From: Niabella agricola
GTDB taxonomy: Bacteria > Bacteroidota > Bacteroidia > Chitinophagales > Chitinophagaceae
Length of the DNA stretch: 64,000 nucleotides
Direction: 5' to 3'
Assembly (NCBI RefSeq): GCF_021538615.1
Contig: NZ_JAJHIZ010000003.1
Location: 3,782,001 to 3,846,000, forward strand
Shown: in pieces, positions 61,518 to 64,000 of the stretch
Layout: each line of letters begins with the position of its first letter
Position numbering within the stretch: position 1 is the first letter of the stretch
Position numbers and translations under genes: made by a program
The notes under the pieces: model-generated
The model's input: the letters and a program-made list of their open reading frames with translations, nothing else
Databases searched by the model: none
Told to the model about the DNA's origin: nothing

Positions 61518-62366
61518 GTGAGCATAAAAGAGCCGTTCCCGGTTTTTGGGATCCGGGAATTTAGGGAACAACAACAATCCGAGGACGACCTGGTGTATCA
61601 GGAGCTACACGGAGCGCGGGTGATTGAAAAACCGCATAAGCATGATTTCTTCTTTTTTCTTTTGTTTGAAAAAGGAAGCGGCATTCATTCCATCGACTTT
61701 ATCGATTACCGGGTAAGGCCCCGCCAGTTGCATCTGTTGTTCCCGGACCAGGTACATAGCTGGCGGCTGGGGAAAAATACCTCGGGGTTCCAGCTGATGA
61801 TCAGCCGGCCGGTTTTTGAAACGTTTTCTGACGCGTTACGCTTTTCATTTTTTCTTTACCAGCATCACCCGGTGCTGGATCTTCCGGAACCGGTGTTTAA
61901 AAAACTGATGTACGAGTTCCGATCAATAAAAGAAGAACTGGAGCAGGTACCGGTTCAGTCGGAGATCGTTACCCTTCGCACCCGCCTGATTGCGCAACTG
62001 GCCAGCCGGGAAGCAGAACACAAGTTTGAGGATTTTGAAGTGTATCGTACCCGGCCTGTTTTGTTAAAATACCAATCCCTGGTGGACGTGTATTTTAAAG
62101 AACAGAAATCGGTGAGCTTTTATGCCGGCCAGCTGCATATAACCGCCAACTATTTAAACATTCTTTGCAAACGGTATTTTCATGTGCCGGCCACTTTCCT
62201 GATCCAGAACCGGGTGATACTGGAAGCAAAGCGCCTGATGCAGGTTTCCGAAAAATCGGTAAAGGAAATAGCCTATGAACTGGGGTTCAGCGATCTTGCC
62301 TATTTCTCAAATTTTTTTAAAAGCAAAACCGGGTTTGCTCCAAGGGAGTTCCGGCAGCAGTTATAA
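61518..62366 (+). CDS. AraC-family transcriptional regulator
   Basis: A 282-aa regulator with an N-terminal cupin-type sensing domain (VIEKPHKHDFFFFLLFEKGSG, then PDQVHSW) and a C-terminal AraC/XylS domain with two helix-turn-helix units (VSFYAGQLHITANYLNILCKRYF, VKEIAYELGFSDLAYFSNFFKSKTGFAPREFR). The start is a GTG at 61518 and gives the normal length. It lies 76 bp before an exported amidohydrolase and probably controls it. Confidence 0.93.
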   Translation: MSIKEPFPVFGIREFREQQQSEDDLVYQELHGARVIEKPHKHDFFFFLLFEKGSGIHSIDFIDYRVRPRQLHLLFPDQVHSWRLGKNTSGFQLMISRPVFETFSDALRFSFFLYQHHPVLDLPEPVFKKLMYEFRSIKEELEQVPVQSEIVTLRTRLIAQLASREAEHKFEDFEVYRTRPVLLKYQSLVDVYFKEQKSVSFYAGQLHITANYLNILCKRYFHVPATFLIQNRVILEAKRLMQVSEKSVKEIAYELGFSDLAYFSNFFKSKTGFAPREFRQQL

Positions 62367-62417
62367 ATTTTACAAGTTATAGCATAAATCCTCCATCGGG
62401 AAGGAAAAGGCGTGGGC

Positions 62418-62425
62418 TAATTTTG
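62418..62425 (+). promoter_or_regulatory. -7 element of the amidohydrolase gene
   Basis: TAATTTTG matches TAnnTTTG exactly and lies 17 bp before the ATG at 62443. No TTTG is found 19-21 bp upstream, suggesting dependence on an activator, perhaps the AraC protein encoded just upstream. Confidence 0.45.
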
Positions 62426-62442
62426 TAAAAAATAAAGTATTT

Positions 62443-63771
62443 ATGGTACCCCGATCCATTTCTAGGAAGGATTTTATTAAGAACTCTTCCATTCTTTTTG
62501 CCGCCGGCAGTGGTTTGCTGGCAACCGGTGAAGCCGTTGCCGCCGGCAGCCAAACTGCTGTTGCCACAGGGAAAACGCTTACATTAAAAAATGTGCGGTT
62601 GGAAACGGGGTTTGAATATGAAGGAGAAGAAGTGACCGGCACAAAAACAGCGTTGTTTACTATTGAGATCAGTGATGGGAAAATAAAATCGGTATTGCCC
62701 AATAATCCTGCGGCGAAGGCCGTGGATGCAAAAGGCTTATTGTTATTGCCGGCCTTCAGGGAAATGCATATCCACCTGGATAAAACCTACTATGGCGAAA
62801 AATGGAAGGCTACCGGCAAAAGGCAGGGCGGTGTAAAAGAAATGATCGCGCTGGAACAGCAGATCATCCCGGAGTTGCTGAAAAATTCTACCTATAAAGC
62901 AGAAAAACTGATCGAGCTGCTGCAATCGAAGGGCAGCAATGTGGCCCGCAGCCACGTCAACATCGAACCCACTTCAAAGCTGGATTCGTTAAAGCATCTG
63001 CAGCAAGCCCTGGAAAATAAAAAGAACTCTTTTGAGGCGGAGCTGGTGGCTTTTCCGCAACATGGTATTTTTTATACGGATTCCGCCCCCCTGATGAAGG
63101 ATGCCGCACAAATGGGCGTGGATTATATCGGGGGACTGGATCCCACCACTATTGATGGCAGCATTGAGAAGAGCATGGACTTTGTGGTACAGCTGGCGCT
63201 GGATTACAAAAAAGGCATCGATATTCATTTACACGAAGGGGGCGAATCAGGTGTAAAAACCATTGAGTACCTGGTGAACAAGGTAAATGAAAACCCGGTA
63301 TTGAAAGGGAAGACCTTCGTTAGTCATTGCTTTGCGCTGGCCTATCTCGACCGGAAGAAGCAGGAAGAAATGGCAGAGAAGATGGGGAACGCCGGGGTAG
63401 GCGTGATGTCTACCATTCCATTTGGAGGCATGATCATGCCCATTCCTACGTTATATAAATACGGTGTGGATGTACGTGCAGGAAACGACTGTATCATCGA
63501 TCATTGGAATACGTTTGGCTCGGGCAGTGTATTACAGAAGGCCAATCTTGCGACCCAGCTCTATGGGTATCGTACAGAATTTGACCTGTCGCGCATATTA
63601 AAACTGGCCACCCACAATGTACTGCCGCTGGATGATAAAGGGAACCGGCAGTGGCCCCGGGTGGGTGATAAAGCCGATTTGGTATTGATCGATGCCAGCT
63701 GTTCGGCAGAAGCCGTATCCCGTATTTCGCCGGTGCGCTCCCTCATTCACCGCGGAACCGTCGTATTTTAA
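62443..63771 (+). CDS. Exported amidohydrolase (cytosine deaminase-like)
   Basis: A 442-aa metal-dependent hydrolase. The N-terminus ISRKDFIKNSSILFAAGSGLLATGEAVAAG looks like a Tat-type signal peptide (S-R-K-D-F-I-K, with R-K in place of R-R). Metal ligands are visible in MHIHLDKTYY, in DIHLHEGGESG and SHCFALAYL, and a late AGNDCIIDHW holds the conserved aspartate. The HIHLDKTY motif is that of the cytosine deaminase/atrazine-hydrolase group, so a cyclic amidine or deamination substrate is likely. It follows the AraC regulator and precedes an ankyrin lipoprotein by 4 bp. Confidence 0.88.
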   Translation: MVPRSISRKDFIKNSSILFAAGSGLLATGEAVAAGSQTAVATGKTLTLKNVRLETGFEYEGEEVTGTKTALFTIEISDGKIKSVLPNNPAAKAVDAKGLLLLPAFREMHIHLDKTYYGEKWKATGKRQGGVKEMIALEQQIIPELLKNSTYKAEKLIELLQSKGSNVARSHVNIEPTSKLDSLKHLQQALENKKNSFEAELVAFPQHGIFYTDSAPLMKDAAQMGVDYIGGLDPTTIDGSIEKSMDFVVQLALDYKKGIDIHLHEGGESGVKTIEYLVNKVNENPVLKGKTFVSHCFALAYLDRKKQEEMAEKMGNAGVGVMSTIPFGGMIMPIPTLYKYGVDVRAGNDCIIDHWNTFGSGSVLQKANLATQLYGYRTEFDLSRILKLATHNVLPLDDKGNRQWPRVGDKADLVLIDASCSAEAVSRISPVRSLIHRGTVVF

Positions 63772-63775
63772 AACC

Positions 63776-64000
63776 ATGAATCGCGTTATGCATTATTTAC
63801 TTTTAGTATGCTCGATATGCATTCTCAATGCCTGCCAGGCAAAAACAAACAGTGCGGATATGAATACAAAAGACACGGGCATTGTAGCAGCGGTAAAAAA
63901 AAATCAGCTGTCGGTAGTGGAAGCTGCATTGAAAAAGGGGGCGGACGTAAATACGGTTGATCAGGACAAGCGGTCCCTGTTGCTGATTGCCACCCATGCC
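63776..64000 (+). CDS. Ankyrin-repeat lipoprotein (partial, C-terminus outside window)
   Basis: The first 75 codons of a lipoprotein. A short signal peptide ends in a lipobox (ILNAC, C20), followed by a linker, then the beginning of an ankyrin repeat array (KKNQLSVVEAALKKGADVNTVDQDKRSLLLIA). The start lies 4 bp after the amidohydrolase stop, so the two are in one operon and may work together in the periplasm. Confidence 0.85.
   Translation, partial: MNRVMHYLLLVCSICILNACQAKTNSADMNTKDTGIVAAVKKNQLSVVEAALKKGADVNTVDQDKRSLLLIATHA

Noticed and set aside
1-64000. tRNA, rRNA or riboswitch in intergenic gaps
   Set aside because: I looked through the gaps for tRNA cloverleaf ends, rRNA-like stretches and known riboswitch cores and found none; a covariance-model scan could still detect a small RNA I cannot see.

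Overview
The window reads as chromosomal DNA of a Bacteroidota bacterium. The best guess is family Chitinophagaceae, possibly Niabella-like; this is an inference from gene content, not a database match. Support comes from a GLPGLI protein paired with an OMP_b-brl_3-type TonB receptor, DUF2975 and DUF5362 proteins, a MoxR/DUF58/DUF4350/DUF4129/SpoIIM cluster, many secreted proteins with short AQ-type signal cleavage sites, and several promoters of the Bacteroidota form TTTG-N19-21-TAnnTTTG. I saw no rRNA, tRNA, CRISPR array, prophage or complete insertion sequence. About 50 genes are intact, two are broken (a frameshifted Uma2 gene and a 5'-truncated DUF2911/TPR gene), and two are cut by the window edges.

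Layout. 1-2.4 kb: a partial peptide/proton symporter diverges from purD, which ends in a clear terminator. 2.4-6.3 kb: an IS-end-like tandem repeat, then the GLPGLI/TonB-receptor pair. 6.4-8.6 kb: a compact operon DUF2975, CPBP protease, DUF2975, Xre regulator, behind a perfect 17-bp inverted repeat that overlaps its predicted -33 box. 8.8-16.6 kb: a secreted orphan protein, a membrane-anchored MutS-like ATPase, the Uma2 pseudogene, dusB, a second CPBP protease overlapping cdsA, and an NTF2-like gene behind a CRP-type palindrome. 16.7-24 kb: the MoxR/DUF58 operon with a divergent RDD gene and two DUF5362-like proteins. 24.3-30.7 kb: a MarR-controlled tripartite RND efflux operon. 30.8-34.2 kb: miaA, a pRiA4b ORF-3-like gene, about 0.9 kb with almost no coding signal, and a secreted TIM-barrel protein.

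34.3-42.3 kb holds an OmpR-type response regulator and histidine kinase followed by a second RND system (TolC, permease, adaptor). Both transcription units start with the same 11-bp direct repeat at the same distance from a -7 box, so the regulator probably drives both. The permease has a complete EF-hand loop in its central cytoplasmic segment. 42.3-46.9 kb: a Gre-like protein, an M20 dipeptidase, an S4 RNA-binding protein, trmD, a DUF4242 protein and the DUF2911 remnant. 46.9-49.2 kb: an Xre repressor divergent from an orphan protein and a HEPN-type protein. 49.2-54.4 kb: a GH18/NodB deacetylase/GT2 fusion and adenine deaminase. 54.5-57.3 kb: a LiaF-like envelope sensor with a LytS/LytR pair. 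57.5-64 kb: a YegP protein, an aldehyde dehydrogenase, a methyltransferase divergent from a LysR regulator, an AraC regulator followed by an exported amidohydrolase, and the start of an ankyrin lipoprotein.

Intergenic DNA carries at least three families of short repeats: degenerate TCTCAAA heptamers, GCTGATNGC-rich palindromes and an AGACCT...AGGTCT palindrome. The best candidates for something undescribed are the DUF2975/CPBP/Xre operon, the EF-hand RND pump with its two-promoter regulatory circuit, and the Xre/orphan/HEPN locus.
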